A stretch of 64,000 nucleotides of DNA from Sphingobacterium sp. PCS056 (GTDB taxonomy: Bacteria > Bacteroidota > Bacteroidia > Sphingobacteriales > Sphingobacteriaceae). Shown piece after piece: positions 45,007-55,426 of the stretch; position 1 is the stretch's first letter; every line of letters starts with the position of its first letter. The position numbers and the translations under genes were made by a program. The stretch spans positions 124,001-188,000 of the forward strand of contig NZ_CP096883.1 in the NCBI RefSeq assembly GCF_023273895.1, in the 5' to 3' direction. A model generated the notes under the pieces. The model ran no database searches. It was not told where the DNA came from and saw only the letters and a program-made list of their open reading frames with translations.

Positions 45007-46380
45007 CTACAACTCCATCACTGCAGCTTTAAATTTATCACCGCGATCTTCGTAATTTTTAAACCAATCAAAACTTGCACAAGCTGGAGACAACAATACC
45101 GTATCTCCCTTTTGAGCCAGATGAGAGGCCAATTGCACAGCATCTTTCATCGAAGAACTGTTTACGATCAATTCTGTATCCTCCTCAAAAGCCGCGTGTA
45201 TAGCTGTATTATCTTTTCCGATACACACAATAGCACGTACTTTAGATTTCACTAAATCACGTAACATGTCATAATCATTACCTTTATCGACACCACCTAA
45301 CATTAAAATAATAGGTGTTGATACACTTTCCAGCGCATACCATACCGAATTGACATTGGTAGCCTTAGAATCGTTGATATAATTAACCCCACCGATACAA
45401 GCCACCTGCTCCAAGCGATGTGCAATATTCACATAAGAGCCCATACTTTCCTTCATAGCTTGATTTCTCAACTCTTGAACCTTAGCAATTAGGCCAGAAG
45501 CCATATTGTTGTACACATTGTGTTTCCCTGTCAAAGACAACTCTTCCGTTCTCATAGTAAATGTATCGCTATTAGGTATGTTAATTATAATATCTTTAAT
45601 TGAAGTCAAATAAGCTCCAAATTCCACTTTTTGTTCCTGTGTAAAAGGCAAGTGTATCGCTGGAGTTGAATGTCTCTTCAAACCTTCCATTGTTTGTGGA
45701 TCATCAAGACAATAGATGAAATAATCATCTTTTGTTTGATTTTGAATCATTCTAAATTTAGAATCCACATAATTCTCCACTTTATAATCATAGCGATCCA
45801 AATGATCAGCTGTAATATTCAAAATCACGGCAATATCAGCTCTAAATTGGTACATATCATCCAACATAAAACTTGAAATCTCGAGCACATAAACATCAAA
45901 TTGTTCACGTGCCACCTGTAAAGCAAAGCTTTTACCAATATTCCCTGCCAGACCTACGTGCTTACCAGCATGTTTCAGCATTTCATAAGTCAACATCGTA
46001 GTAGTCGATTTACCATTAGAACCTGTGATACAGATCAACTTTGCATCTGTATATTGTGCTGCAAATTCAATTTCTGCAATCACTGGGATATCTCTGGACT
46101 TCAATGCAACAACTAAAGGAGCATGTTCAGGAATACCAGGACTTTTCACCACTAGATCCGCTTGTAAGATCCGCTCTTCACTGTGTAATCCTTCTTCATA
46201 AGCGATTTGCTCTTCCTCCAACTGGGTTTTATAATGTTCAGCAATTGTTCCTTTATCAGAAACAAAAACATCAAATCCCCTCTGTTTAGCCAAGATAGCA
46301 GTACCGACACCACTTTCACCTGCACCAAGTACGATCAATTTTCCTGACTGTGGATAATATGTTGATGAAATGTTAGCCAT
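45007..46380 (-). CDS. murD: UDP-N-acetylmuramoylalanine--D-glutamate ligase
   Basis: Adds D-Glu to UDP-MurNAc-L-Ala. It has 457 residues with LIVLGAGESGVGTAILAKQRG at the N-terminus, the ATP loop ICITGSNGKSTTTMLTYEML, NITADHLDRYD and the C-terminal LLSPACASFDWFKNYEDRGD block, quoted in part. It follows mraY after 5 bp. A DnaA-box sequence (TGTGGATAA, 46349-46357) lies within the coding region near the start, most likely by chance. Confidence 0.97.
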   Translation of the reverse strand: MANISSTYYPQSGKLIVLGAGESGVGTAILAKQRGFDVFVSDKGTIAEHYKTQLEEEQIAYEEGLHSEERILQADLVVKSPGIPEHAPLVVALKSRDIPVIAEIEFAAQYTDAKLICITGSNGKSTTTMLTYEMLKHAGKHVGLAGNIGKSFALQVAREQFDVYVLEISSFMLDDMYQFRADIAVILNITADHLDRYDYKVENYVDSKFRMIQNQTKDDYFIYCLDDPQTMEGLKRHSTPAIHLPFTQEQKVEFGAYLTSIKDIIINIPNSDTFTMRTEELSLTGKHNVYNNMASGLIAKVQELRNQAMKESMGSYVNIAHRLEQVACIGGVNYINDSKATNVNSVWYALESVSTPIILMLGGVDKGNDYDMLRDLVKSKVRAIVCIGKDNTAIHAAFEEDTELIVNSSSMKDAVQLASHLAQKGDTVLLSPACASFDWFKNYEDRGDKFKAAVMEL

Positions 46381-46385
46381 GCTGA

Positions 46386-47630
46386 TTATCTAATTTTTAA
46401 AGTTACAATGGTCAAAATGGCCAAAATAATACCGACAATTACAAAACGTGTTACAATTTTAGCCTCATGATACCCCTTCTTTTGAAAGTGATGGTGCAAA
46501 GGAGACATTAAAAAGATTCGTCTACCCTCCCCATATTTTTTCTTGGTGTATTTGAAATAAGAAACCTGTAAAATAACAGAAACCAATTCCAAAAGAAAGA
46601 CACCGCACAAAATCGGGATCAATAGCTCCTTGCGGATCAATATGGCAAAAGCCGCGATAATACCTCCTATCGCCAAACTACCTGTATCACCCATAAATAC
46701 TTGAGCAGGATACGTATTGTACCATAAAAAGCCAACACAAGCTCCAACAAAAGCGCCAGCAAAAATAACCAGTTCACCCGAATTTGGAATATACATGATA
46801 TTCAAATAGTCCGAGAAAATAACGTTACCAGACACATACGCCAATATGGCCAAAGTAACACCAATAATAGCAGAAGTACCTGTCGCCAAACCGTCGATAC
46901 CATCTGTAATATTTGCACCATTAGAAACTGCAGTTACAATAAATACCACAACAACCAAGAATACAATAAAGGTTAAGACATTGCTATTAAGTCCAAATAC
47001 CTTGAAAACTTTAGCGTAATCAAACTCATTATTTTTATAAAAAGGGATATTTGTTTTAGAAGACTTCACATTTTCTGCATAAGTCTTCTCACCAGTTCCC
47101 TGATTGATCACAACTTCAACAGGTTTAGTTGAAGTAGGTGACGCTACATTTTGACGAACCACAATCTCGGGATGAAAATACATCGTACAAGCAATGAAAA
47201 TACCCAGACCAGTCTGCCCAATCACTTTAAAACGTCCAGCCAAACCCTCCTTATTGTGACGAAAAACTTTAATATAATCATCCAAAAATCCAACAGCTCC
47301 CATCCATAGTGTGGAAACAATCATAATGATGACATAAATATTAGTCAACTTCGCAAATAACAAAGTCGGAATTAAAATTCCGGCAATGATGATCAAGCCA
47401 CCCATTGTTGGTGTACCCTGCTTCTTTTTCTCCCCCTCTAGTCCTAAATCACGAATGGTCTCACCTACCTGCTTATTCTGAAGCACCTGAATCAGCTTTC
47501 CTCCAAAAACGGTTGTGATGACCAGTGAAGTGATCACAGCCATCGATGTTCTAAAAGAAATATACTGAAACAAACCAGCTCCTGGAATGTGCATGTATTC
47601 GTTTAACCATGTGAATAAATGGTACAACAT
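46386..47630 (-). CDS. mraY: Phospho-N-acetylmuramoyl-pentapeptide transferase
   Basis: Inner-membrane enzyme that moves phospho-MurNAc-pentapeptide to undecaprenyl phosphate, giving lipid I. It has 414 residues against about 360 in E. coli; the extra ~50 residues lie at about 170-222 ([20 protein letters not shown] through EFDYAKVF) in a loop. Active-site motifs are intact: [32 protein letters not shown] and [19 protein letters not shown]. It is 4 bp downstream of murE. Confidence 0.97.
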   Translation of the reverse strand: MLYHLFTWLNEYMHIPGAGLFQYISFRTSMAVITSLVITTVFGGKLIQVLQNKQVGETIRDLGLEGEKKKQGTPTMGGLIIIAGILIPTLLFAKLTNIYVIIMIVSTLWMGAVGFLDDYIKVFRHNKEGLAGRFKVIGQTGLGIFIACTMYFHPEIVVRQNVASPTSTKPVEVVINQGTGEKTYAENVKSSKTNIPFYKNNEFDYAKVFKVFGLNSNVLTFIVFLVVVVFIVTAVSNGANITDGIDGLATGTSAIIGVTLAILAYVSGNVIFSDYLNIMYIPNSGELVIFAGAFVGACVGFLWYNTYPAQVFMGDTGSLAIGGIIAAFAILIRKELLIPILCGVFLLELVSVILQVSYFKYTKKKYGEGRRIFLMSPLHHHFQKKGYHEAKIVTRFVIVGIILAILTIVTLKIR

Positions 47631-47634
47631 ATTC

Positions 47635-49092
47635 TTATACTTCGTTAAATGTTAATTCTAAAATTTCTTTATCATCAAAATGGTGACGTACACCATTTAC
47701 CTCTTGATATTTCTCATGTCCCTTTCCCGCCACGACAATGATATCTCCTGGTTTTGCCAATTGATATGCAACTCGAATTGCCTCTTTGCGATCAGCAATA
47801 GAAAGAACTTTACTTCTTTGTTCAGCAGCAACACCCGCTTCCATTTCTTTAATGATGGTAAGCGGATCTTCCGTTCTCGGATTGTCAGATGTAATAATCA
47901 AACGATCACTATAACGCAATGCAGCTTGTGACATTTCTGGACGCTTAGTTTTATCACGATCTCCACCACATCCCAATACAGTAATGATATGTTGACTTTG
48001 ATTACGTAACTTTTCAATCGTCTGCAAGACATTCTCCACAGCATCAGGAGTGTGTGCGTAATCCACAATTCCAAAAACACCATTTGCTGCCTTCAAAGTC
48101 TCAAATCTACCCTCAGCACCAGTCAGTACACTCATAGCTGTCAATACACGAACAGTCTCTTGCTCCAACAAAATTGCTGCACCATACACTGCCAATAGAT
48201 TGTAGGCATTGAATCCTCCGACCAATTTCACCCACACATCATGTCCGTCGATATTCATCAACATACCATCGAAATGACTCTCGACTATACGCGCACTAAA
48301 ATCAGCTCCTGAATGGAGTCCATAACTTTTTTTATGAGCAAATGTATTTTGCAACATGACCTGACCATTACGATCATCTTCATTGGTCAACGCAAAAGCA
48401 GCCGTATCTAAATCATCAAAAAACTTCTTCTTTGCCTTAATATAGCTACTAAATGTTTTGTGAAAGTCAAGATGATCATGTGTGATATTCGTAAAAATAG
48501 CACCCGTGAATTTCAAACCTGCTATTCGCTGCTGCACAACAGCATGCGAACTCACTTCCATAAAACAATAATCGCAGCCTTCCTCAATCATCTCACTCAA
48601 TAAGTGATTCAATTGAATGGGATCTGGAGTCGTATGTGTCGCAGGAATAACCCGTTCCCCAATTTGATTCTGTACTGTCGACAAAAGCCCCACATGATAT
48701 CCCAATTCCGTAAACAGCTGGAATAATAAAGTCGCGACAGTTGTTTTACCATTCGTACCTGTTACACCGACCAACTTCATTTTCTTTGATGGATTATCAT
48801 AGAAGTTGGCAGCCACTATACCCAATGCAAGAGCAGAATCCGCTACAACAATATAGACAACAGAGTCCAATGTCTCCACAGGCAACTCCTCTACAATAAC
48901 TGCTCTAGCTCCAAAAGCAATCGCTTTATCAATAAATAAATGTCCATCCGTATGAACGCCTCTAACAGCAATAAACAAACTTCCGAATACAACCTGACGC
49001 GAATCGAAGCAAAGCGATACTACCTCAACATCCAGTTGACCCACTACCTCCTGTACAGGAATAGCATGTAATATTGATTTTAAATTCTTCAT
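47635..49092 (-). CDS. murE: UDP-MurNAc-tripeptide synthetase MurE (meso-diaminopimelate type)
   Basis: Adds the third residue of the stem peptide. It has 485 residues; [20 protein letters not shown] is the ATP loop, [15 protein letters not shown] the UDP-MurNAc region. The SDNPRTEDP motif marks the meso-DAP adding enzymes (lysine enzymes have DNPA), so the peptidoglycan should be of the DAP type. It begins one base after the ftsI stop codon. Confidence 0.97.
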   Translation of the reverse strand: MKNLKSILHAIPVQEVVGQLDVEVVSLCFDSRQVVFGSLFIAVRGVHTDGHLFIDKAIAFGARAVIVEELPVETLDSVVYIVVADSALALGIVAANFYDNPSKKMKLVGVTGTNGKTTVATLLFQLFTELGYHVGLLSTVQNQIGERVIPATHTTPDPIQLNHLLSEMIEEGCDYCFMEVSSHAVVQQRIAGLKFTGAIFTNITHDHLDFHKTFSSYIKAKKKFFDDLDTAAFALTNEDDRNGQVMLQNTFAHKKSYGLHSGADFSARIVESHFDGMLMNIDGHDVWVKLVGGFNAYNLLAVYGAAILLEQETVRVLTAMSVLTGAEGRFETLKAANGVFGIVDYAHTPDAVENVLQTIEKLRNQSQHIITVLGCGGDRDKTKRPEMSQAALRYSDRLIITSDNPRTEDPLTIIKEMEAGVAAEQRSKVLSIADRKEAIRVAYQLAKPGDIIVVAGKGHEKYQEVNGVRHHFDDKEILELTFNEV

Positions 49093-49093
49093 T

Positions 49094-51217
49094 CTACTTC
49101 AGTTCTATTGTTACAGCTGTACCAATTGGTAACTTTTGATTTGCAATCAAAGATTGCCTGATCACCTTTCCTTTTCCAATCACGCTTGTTTTAAATCCAG
49201 AATTCTCCAGGGCAAACAATGCGTCAATCAATCCCATTCCCATAACATTTGGCACTACACCTTCTTTTATTTGATATTCCACAAAAGGAACTCCAAGTGT
49301 TGAACTTGTTGAATCATTCTGTGCAATTGAATTCCAATTCATAATTTTTAAACCCAGCTGCTCATACACTTTTTGCGTCGCTTCACGCGAACCTTTTAAG
49401 GTTAACGCCTTGGTGTTTAATGCCGAAGTGTTCAATTTTTTCTTATTAAAAGCACTATGCATATTCAAATCATTCGCATACACCATATCAGCCAACTCTT
49501 TAAAAACTGGCCCCGCTGTTGACGCTCCGTAATAGCCATTTCTAGGATTTCGAATCACTACAATAATGGAATACTTTGGATCCTCAGCAGGAAAATATCC
49601 TGCAAATGAAGATTGGTATTTCCGGTTACGATATCCCATCGCTCCGTCAGCCATTTGTGCAGTTCCGGTTTTACCACCCGAAGTATACAATGGATTTCTT
49701 AGGCTCTTCCCTGTTCCATCTTTCATTGTCCCTTCAAGCATTCCCCTAATTTGACCTAAAGCTTTATCAGAAGCAATCTTCTCATTAATAACACGAGCTT
49801 CAAATTTTTCAACCGTATTGCCCAGATGTCTGATCTCCTTAACAAATAATGGGGAAATCATCTTACCGTTATTAGCCACTGCATTATATAATGTCAACAT
49901 CTGCAGCGGCGTCAACTTCAGCTCATAGCCATATGCCATTTGTACAAGAGACAATCCACTCCAGCTTTTACTCTTTGGAGTTTTTATTAGAGGCGCTCCC
50001 TCTCCTGTTATTTGCAATCCCAACTTACGATCCAAGCCAAAAGCATGTAGTTTAGCCGTAAATTTAGCTGGATTATCCTTGTAATGCTCGTATATCAACT
50101 TCGTAATCCCTACGTTAGACGATTGCTCAAAAGCCTCTTGCGCACTCATCACAGACTTTTTTGGAGCATGTGAATCTTTAATCGTGTGACGATAGATAGG
50201 CCAATTACCATTTCCAACATTTACATGAGTACTTGAATCAATCACCCCGTCATCAATAGCAGCAAGATAAGAAGCCAATTTAAACGTCGAACCTGGTTCA
50301 GCACTTTGTGCAATCGCAATATTCATCTTTTCACGATAGACACCATCTTTATCTTTCGTAAAATTGGCCACTGCACGAACCTCTCCCGTCTTCACCTCCA
50401 TCATCACCACACAGCCCTCATCAGCATTACTCGCTATCATCTGCTTTTCCAAGGCTCTTTGTGCCATATCTTGCATATTGATATCAATCGTCGAAATAAT
50501 ATCCGCACCATCAACAGGAGCCACTTCAATATCACGGTTTACTGGAATCCATACACCACCCGCAATACGTTGCATCAAGCGCTTACCACTTTTACCATCA
50601 ATATATTCGCCGTAAGCACCCTCCAGTCCGACATGAATATTCTCCTTAACATTCTTATATCCTATTGTACGAGCCGCCAAATTGACAAATGGAAGAATAC
50701 GCTTATTCTGACGTTCTGTAATCAAACCTCCAGGATAACGCTCTTTTCCCACACGCACAGACTTAAACAAAGGATAGTTTTTAAGTATCTTTAAATCTTG
50801 ATGCGACACTGCTCGCTTAATCAAAACATAACGTTGCTTTTTATTTCTAGCCTGTTTCAGTAATGTCAAATACTGTCTGGAAGATTTATCTTTAAAAAAT
50901 CCCGACAATTTAATTGCTAAAGAATCGACTTTCAAATTGAAATAATCGTTTTCTTCCTCTGGAATAGCCATCGCATCAAATCGCAATTCATACTCAGGAA
51001 CCGAAGTTGCCAATAAACTACCATCATTAGAATAGATATTACCCCGAGCAGCTTCAACTTCACGCTCTTGAATAGACAAACTATCCGACAGTGCGCGCCA
51101 TTTATCTCCATCGACATATTGTAAATGAAAAAGCTTCGCAAATACAGCAAACGCCACAAGGACGATTAAACCGAATGCGATATAAACACGAAATAGAATG
51201 GTAGTTCTGATATTCAT
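49094..51217 (-). CDS. ftsI: Division-specific transpeptidase FtsI/PBP3 with a C-terminal PASTA domain
   Basis: Septal peptidoglycan transpeptidase of 707 residues. One N-terminal transmembrane helix (about 10-30), a PBP dimerisation domain (EAARGNIYSNDGSLLATSVP) and the transpeptidase with Ser310-x-x-Lys313 in EPGSTFKLAS, Ser366-Ser367-Asn368, and Lys516-Thr517-Gly518 in SGGKTGTAQ. A single PASTA domain covers about 645-707 (GVVPNVMGMGLIDALFALEN). E. coli PBP3 lacks PASTA; Bacteroidota and Gram-positive homologues often have it. 9 bp from the FtsL-like gene. Confidence 0.96.
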   Translation of the reverse strand: MNIRTTILFRVYIAFGLIVLVAFAVFAKLFHLQYVDGDKWRALSDSLSIQEREVEAARGNIYSNDGSLLATSVPEYELRFDAMAIPEEENDYFNLKVDSLAIKLSGFFKDKSSRQYLTLLKQARNKKQRYVLIKRAVSHQDLKILKNYPLFKSVRVGKERYPGGLITERQNKRILPFVNLAARTIGYKNVKENIHVGLEGAYGEYIDGKSGKRLMQRIAGGVWIPVNRDIEVAPVDGADIISTIDINMQDMAQRALEKQMIASNADEGCVVMMEVKTGEVRAVANFTKDKDGVYREKMNIAIAQSAEPGSTFKLASYLAAIDDGVIDSSTHVNVGNGNWPIYRHTIKDSHAPKKSVMSAQEAFEQSSNVGITKLIYEHYKDNPAKFTAKLHAFGLDRKLGLQITGEGAPLIKTPKSKSWSGLSLVQMAYGYELKLTPLQMLTLYNAVANNGKMISPLFVKEIRHLGNTVEKFEARVINEKIASDKALGQIRGMLEGTMKDGTGKSLRNPLYTSGGKTGTAQMADGAMGYRNRKYQSSFAGYFPAEDPKYSIIVVIRNPRNGYYGASTAGPVFKELADMVYANDLNMHSAFNKKKLNTSALNTKALTLKGSREATQKVYEQLGLKIMNWNSIAQNDSTSSTLGVPFVEYQIKEGVVPNVMGMGLIDALFALENSGFKTSVIGKGKVIRQSLIANQKLPIGTAVTIELK

Positions 51218-51226
51218 AAACGTCTC

Positions 51227-51637
51227 CTATTTCTTTTGTTCTTTTACAATTTCAATCTTGATTGGTGGCTCCACCCGCTCTTTCAGACCTAAAGTGTCGA
51301 CACGCTTCGCAATCTCCGTTTGAGTAGACATCTTCATGAGCTCTGCCGAGAGCGATTTATGATCCCAGCTCAACTCTTTAACCTCTTTACCCAACTTATC
51401 GATATTACGAATCGTACGTTCTGCAAAATGCCTATTTGTAATATAAAGCAACATCAATAAAGTAACAAAACCAATAAAAGGCAAGTAATTCACAATGGAG
51501 TAAATCGACAAATTACCAGCAGTAAGTAAAGTCCTAAGAAACTTTTGCGTTTCCTCAGCTTTTTCCTCAACCGCTTCTTGTAGTTCCTCTTGAACTTCTT
51601 CGCTTAACCCCTGCTGTTTTATTGTATTTTTACCCAT
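51227..51637 (-). CDS. ftsL: FtsL-like divisome protein
   Basis: A 136-residue bitopic protein: an unusually long Glu-rich cytoplasmic N-terminus (about 1-50, EEVQEELQEAVEEKAEETQK), one transmembrane helix (FIGFVTLLMLLYIT, about 54-68) and a periplasmic coiled coil (FAERTIRNIDKLGKEVKELS). Sequence alone would not name it; size, topology and the position between rsmH and ftsI make it FtsL. Confidence 0.85.
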   Translation of the reverse strand: MGKNTIKQQGLSEEVQEELQEAVEEKAEETQKFLRTLLTAGNLSIYSIVNYLPFIGFVTLLMLLYITNRHFAERTIRNIDKLGKEVKELSWDHKSLSAELMKMSTQTEIAKRVDTLGLKERVEPPIKIEIVKEQKK

Positions 51638-51658
51638 ATCGATACTTCGATTAAAGCA

Positions 51659-52573
51659 TTAAGCTATATCCAACTTTTCAGCAATACGCAGTTTCGCACT
51701 GCGCGATCTATTATTATCAACCAATTCTTGATCGTCAGCAGTAATTGCCTTACGACTGATGACATGAAAAGGCTTAATTTCATTTCCAAAAAAATCTTTC
51801 TCTACATCACCCCTAAACTTACCTTTAGCCAAGAAATTCTTGACCAAACGATCCTCTAAAGAATGATAAGACATCACGACCAAACGACCTTCCGCCTTCA
51901 AAACATCTACCGTTTGTAGCAAAAACTCTTGCAAAGCTTCCAATTCCTTATTAACCTCAATACGCAAAGCTTGAAAAACTTGCGCATGGTATTTATGCTC
52001 TTTACCCCTAGGAACCATCTTCTTGATAACCTCTTTCAATTCAGCTACCGTATTGATAGGCGCTGTCAAGCGAGCAGTCACAATTGTTTTAGCCAAAGTT
52101 TTGGCATTCACAATTTCTCCGTACATACCAAAAATACGATGAAGTTCCTCCTCCGAATAAGTTGACAACACCTTGCGGGCATCAACATCCGAAATCTGAT
52201 CCATTCGCATATCCAAGTCTGCATCAAAACGTATAGAGAAACCACGATCAGCAGCATCAAACTGATGAGATGAAACACCCAAATCAGCCAAAATACCATC
52301 CACCTGTTTCACACCATTCAGACGAAGATTATTTTTTAAAAAACGAAAATTTTGATGAATCAACGTAAACCTCGAATCATCAATCACATTATTCAACGCA
52401 TCTGGATCTTGATCAAAAGCAAACAACTTGCCTTCAGGACCCAAGTGTTTCAAAATCTCCCTCGAGTGTCCTCCTCCACCAAAAGTAACATCCACGTAAA
52501 TACCATTTGGCTTAATAGCCAAAGCATCCATGCATTCTTTCAACATTACTGGTATGTGGTAAACATTATCCAT
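51659..52573 (-). CDS. rsmH: 16S rRNA (cytosine(1402)-N(4))-methyltransferase
   Basis: SAM-dependent methyltransferase for C1402 in the ribosomal P site. It has 304 residues, with HIPVMLKECMDAL, the SAM loop DVTFGGGGHSREIL, ADLGVSSHQFD and FQALRIEVNKEL followed by VMSYHSLEDRLVKNF. It overlaps the end of mraZ by 8 bp, so the two are probably translationally coupled. Confidence 0.97.
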   Translation of the reverse strand: MDNVYHIPVMLKECMDALAIKPNGIYVDVTFGGGGHSREILKHLGPEGKLFAFDQDPDALNNVIDDSRFTLIHQNFRFLKNNLRLNGVKQVDGILADLGVSSHQFDAADRGFSIRFDADLDMRMDQISDVDARKVLSTYSEEELHRIFGMYGEIVNAKTLAKTIVTARLTAPINTVAELKEVIKKMVPRGKEHKYHAQVFQALRIEVNKELEALQEFLLQTVDVLKAEGRLVVMSYHSLEDRLVKNFLAKGKFRGDVEKDFFGNEIKPFHVISRKAITADDQELVDNNRSRSAKLRIAEKLDIA

Positions 52574-53039
52574 TCGCTAATCCTCCTAAATCAAAACCTC
52601 CCATAACCTGTTCAGCCAAAGCAGAGAAATCCTCTCCCAAATCACCATTCATAAAATCATCATACCCATCTTTGGACCAAACTTCAATTTTATTAACCTG
52701 ACAAGCCAAAACAACTTCTCCTGTGATACCCGAATAATCCAACAAACTCTTCGGCAATAAAACACGACCCGCAGCATCCAAACTCAACTCCGTTGCTCCC
52801 CTTGTAAAACTTCGAATAAACATTCTGTTTTTCTCAACGTACTGATTCAACTGAGCCAAGCGTGCCGTTATCGCATTCCATTCCTCGCGCGTATAGATCA
52901 CCAAATGCTTTTCAAATCCACGATTGATTACAAGCCCCTCACGCTCAACATCAGGCAATTGCCTTTTGAGCGCAGCAGGCAACACCATTCTTCCTTTGGT
53001 GTCTAACTTGCATTCATATTCGCCAATTAAAAAACTCAT
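52566..53039 (-). CDS. mraZ: Transcriptional regulator MraZ
   Basis: DNA-binding regulator of the dcw cluster, an AbrB-like swapped-hairpin protein that forms rings. From the ATG at 53039 it has 157 residues and two repeats: IGEYECKLDTKGRMVLPAAL and ATELSLDAAGRVLLPKSLLD, each with the DxxGRhxLP motif. The start is set by homology (MSFLIGEYE); a longer frame begins at a GTG at 53090 that lies in the MraZ-box repeats. It is expected to repress its own operon through the three direct repeats upstream. Confidence 0.96.
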   Translation of the reverse strand: MSFLIGEYECKLDTKGRMVLPAALKRQLPDVEREGLVINRGFEKHLVIYTREEWNAITARLAQLNQYVEKNRMFIRSFTRGATELSLDAAGRVLLPKSLLDYSGITGEVVLACQVNKIEVWSKDGYDDFMNGDLGEDFSALAEQVMGGFDLGGLANG

Positions 53040-53067
53040 TTTGTACACATTGGTTTCAAATTCAATG

Positions 53068-53075
53068 TAAAAGTA
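53068..53075 (-). promoter_or_regulatory. Probable mraZ (dcw) promoter, -7 element TACTTTTA
   Basis: One mismatch to TAnnTTTG on the minus strand, 28 bases before the mraZ ATG and directly next to the MraZ boxes, which would cover the -15 to -45 region. Confidence 0.5.
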
Positions 53076-53110
53076 GACACTTTCACCCACTTTTACCCAC
53101 TTTTACCCAC
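53076..53110 (-). promoter_or_regulatory. MraZ-box direct repeats (operator)
   Basis: On the minus strand GTGGGTAAAA, GTGGGTAAAA and GTGGGTGAAA follow one another at exact 10-bp spacing, then a decayed GTGTC. This agrees with known MraZ operators: TGGG(N) repeats with 5-bp spacers. One helical turn per repeat places all copies on one face of DNA. Confidence 0.85.
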
Positions 53111-53598
53111 AAAAAAGTTTTCCACATAGTGGAAGCGCTACATTTAATTGACCAAAGGTTGATATAACAGCAAACAAAAAGCTAGATATCAGCAGTTAAA
53201 TAAGCTTTTTGAACCATTTTTCAAATTGGTTCAAGACGAAATAAATCACGAGTTTAGGGTTGCTTTTTTCTTCAAACAGGAAGATAAATACGCTAAAAAA
53301 CAATTTTTTTACAAAAATATGATCAAACAGGGGAGAAAGTGGGGCGTCCACCCATCAAAAAAAGTAAGTATAAATGAAGATTAAATTTCAGGATTTATGA
53401 CCAAAATTGGATCTCTAAAAAAACCTAAAATTGGCGAATATTTTGAGCAAGAATTTCAAAATTTGACCATGGGTCATCCAAAACTAATTCACATTTAAAA
53501 ATTAATCGATAAGTCCATTCAAAGCAAATCCAAAAATGAGCATTCGCTTTTCTTTTAATAAAACAAAATTGCCATTCGTTATTCTCCCTAAAAACAGA

Positions 53599-53606
53599 TA
53601 ATTTTG
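53599..53606 (+). promoter_or_regulatory. -7 element TAATTTTG of aspS
   Basis: Perfect TAnnTTTG match, 21 bases before the ATG at 53628. The TTG at 53604 is the end of this element and not the start codon. Confidence 0.65.
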
Positions 53607-53627
53607 TACAAAATTAAAATTAAGCGT

Positions 53628-55382
53628 ATGCATAGAACAAACACGTGCGGAGAATTAACAATAGCTGACTTAGGTAAAACAGTTACACTAAGCGGTTGGG
53701 TTCAAAAATCTCGCGATTTAGGCGGAATGACTTTCATAGATGTAAGAGATCGCTATGGCATTACACAATTAACTTTTAATTCGGATGACGATGATTCTTT
53801 ACGCGCTAGTGCACGTGAATTAGGTCGTGAATATGTGATTAAAGTAACTGGAACAGTAATTGAACGTTCTAGTAAAAATCTAAAAATTCCAACTGGAGAA
53901 ATTGAAATCAAAGTTTCTTCTTTAGAAATATTAAATTCGGCAAATACGCCACCATTTACCATTGAAGATGAAACGGACGGTGGCGAAGATATCAGAATGA
54001 AATTCAGATATTTAGATTTACGCCGCAATCCTGTTCGTGAAAACTTAATATTACGTCACAAAACAGCACAGGAAGTGCGTCGTTTTCTAGACGAGCAAAA
54101 TTTTATCGAAGTAGAAACTCCAGTATTAATCAAATCTACGCCCGAAGGTGCACGCGATTTTGTTGTTCCCTCACGTATGAATGCCGGAGAATTTTATGCA
54201 TTACCACAATCACCCCAAACCTTCAAACAACTATTGATGGTATCCGGTTTCGACCGTTATTTTCAAATTGTAAAATGTTTCCGTGATGAGGATTTACGTG
54301 CAGATCGTCAACCCGAATTTACGCAGATTGACTGTGAAATGTCTTTTGTTGAACAAGAAGATGTATTGAATATATTTGAAGGTCTAGCAAAGCATATCTT
54401 CAAAAAAATCAAGAATATTGAATTGGGAGAAGTACCGCGTATGACGTACGCTGATGCGATGCGCTTATACGGATCCGACAAACCAGATATTCGTTTCGGA
54501 ATGCAATTCGTAGAATTAAATGAAGTAGCTAAAGATAAAGGATTTCCGGTATTTGATGCAGCAGAATTAGTTGTTGGTATCAATGTTGAAGGTTGTGCGC
54601 ATTACACCCGTAAACAATTAGATGCGTTGACCGATTTTGTAAAACGTCCTCAAGTAGGTGCCACAGGCCTTGTCTATGCACGCTATAACGAAGATGGTAC
54701 AGTAAAATCTTCTGTAGATAAATTCTACACGCCAGAGCAATTATTGGACTTCGCAAAATTATTTAATGCTAAGCCTGGCGATTTATTTTTAATCATGGCT
54801 GGCCCAACAGATAAAGTACGTAAACAATTAAATGAACTTCGTCTCGAAGTAGCCAATCAATTAGGGCTACGTGACAAGAACAAGTTTGCCCCTCTTTGGG
54901 TGCTAGACTTTCCTTTATTAGAATGGGATGAAGAATCTGAACGTTACCATGCGATGCACCACCCTTTTACGTCTCCAAAACCTGAAGATATCGCATTATT
55001 GGATACAAACCCAGGTGAGGTAAGAGCAAACGCATACGATTTTGTCCTTAATGGTACTGAAGTCGGCGGAGGTTCCATCCGTATTCATGATCGTGAATTA
55101 CAATCGCTCATGTTCAAACACTTAGGATTCACTCCAGAAGAAGCCCAAAAACAATTTGGCTTTTTAATGGAAGCATTCACCTATGGAGCTCCTCCACACG
55201 GCGGATTGGCATTTGGTTTTGACCGCTTAGTAGCGTTATTAGCAGGAATAGATTCCATTCGTGATGTCATCGCCTTCCCTAAAAACAATTCAGGAAGAGA
55301 TGTGATGATCGATGCCCCTTCCACTATCCACCAAGATCAACTGGATGAACTAAGCTTAAATTTGAATTTAAAAGTTAAATAA
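53628..55382 (+). CDS. aspS: Aspartate--tRNA ligase
   Basis: Class II aminoacyl-tRNA synthetase of 584 residues from the ATG at 53628 ([10 protein letters not shown]). It has the bacterial layout: N-terminal OB-fold anticodon-binding domain ([22 protein letters not shown] in part), catalytic core with motif 2 [18 protein letters not shown] and motif 3 [14 protein letters not shown], and the bacterial-type GAD insertion (about 285-415). A frame extension to a TTG at 53604 lies in the promoter. Discriminating versus non-discriminating specificity cannot be told by eye. A terminator follows. Confidence 0.97.
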   Translation: MHRTNTCGELTIADLGKTVTLSGWVQKSRDLGGMTFIDVRDRYGITQLTFNSDDDDSLRASARELGREYVIKVTGTVIERSSKNLKIPTGEIEIKVSSLEILNSANTPPFTIEDETDGGEDIRMKFRYLDLRRNPVRENLILRHKTAQEVRRFLDEQNFIEVETPVLIKSTPEGARDFVVPSRMNAGEFYALPQSPQTFKQLLMVSGFDRYFQIVKCFRDEDLRADRQPEFTQIDCEMSFVEQEDVLNIFEGLAKHIFKKIKNIELGEVPRMTYADAMRLYGSDKPDIRFGMQFVELNEVAKDKGFPVFDAAELVVGINVEGCAHYTRKQLDALTDFVKRPQVGATGLVYARYNEDGTVKSSVDKFYTPEQLLDFAKLFNAKPGDLFLIMAGPTDKVRKQLNELRLEVANQLGLRDKNKFAPLWVLDFPLLEWDEESERYHAMHHPFTSPKPEDIALLDTNPGEVRANAYDFVLNGTEVGGGSIRIHDRELQSLMFKHLGFTPEEAQKQFGFLMEAFTYGAPPHGGLAFGFDRLVALLAGIDSIRDVIAFPKNNSGRDVMIDAPSTIHQDQLDELSLNLNLKVK

Positions 55383-55426
55383 TTCGATCGCATCATGCGA
55401 TAAATAATTTATAAGCGTTATCTTTA

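Larger units (their letters stand above)
53040..53627. other. Divergent control region mraZ/aspS
   Basis: 588 bp. From the mraZ side it holds a -7-like element, three MraZ boxes, a palindrome TTCCAC-ATA-GTGGAA (53120-53134), and an inverted repeat TTGAACCA / TGGTTCAA (53209-53216 and 53227-53234). The aspS promoter lies at the right end. Between about 53240 and 53590 I see nothing coding and no tRNA. Confidence 0.6.

Noticed and set aside
46349..46357. Perfect DnaA box in murD
   Set aside because: Single copy within conserved coding sequence; most likely chance in AT-rich DNA.
50306..50794. A 162-codon plus-strand frame inside ftsI
   Set aside because: Antisense shadow of the transpeptidase gene; His/Thr/Ile-rich composition typical of reverse-frame translation.
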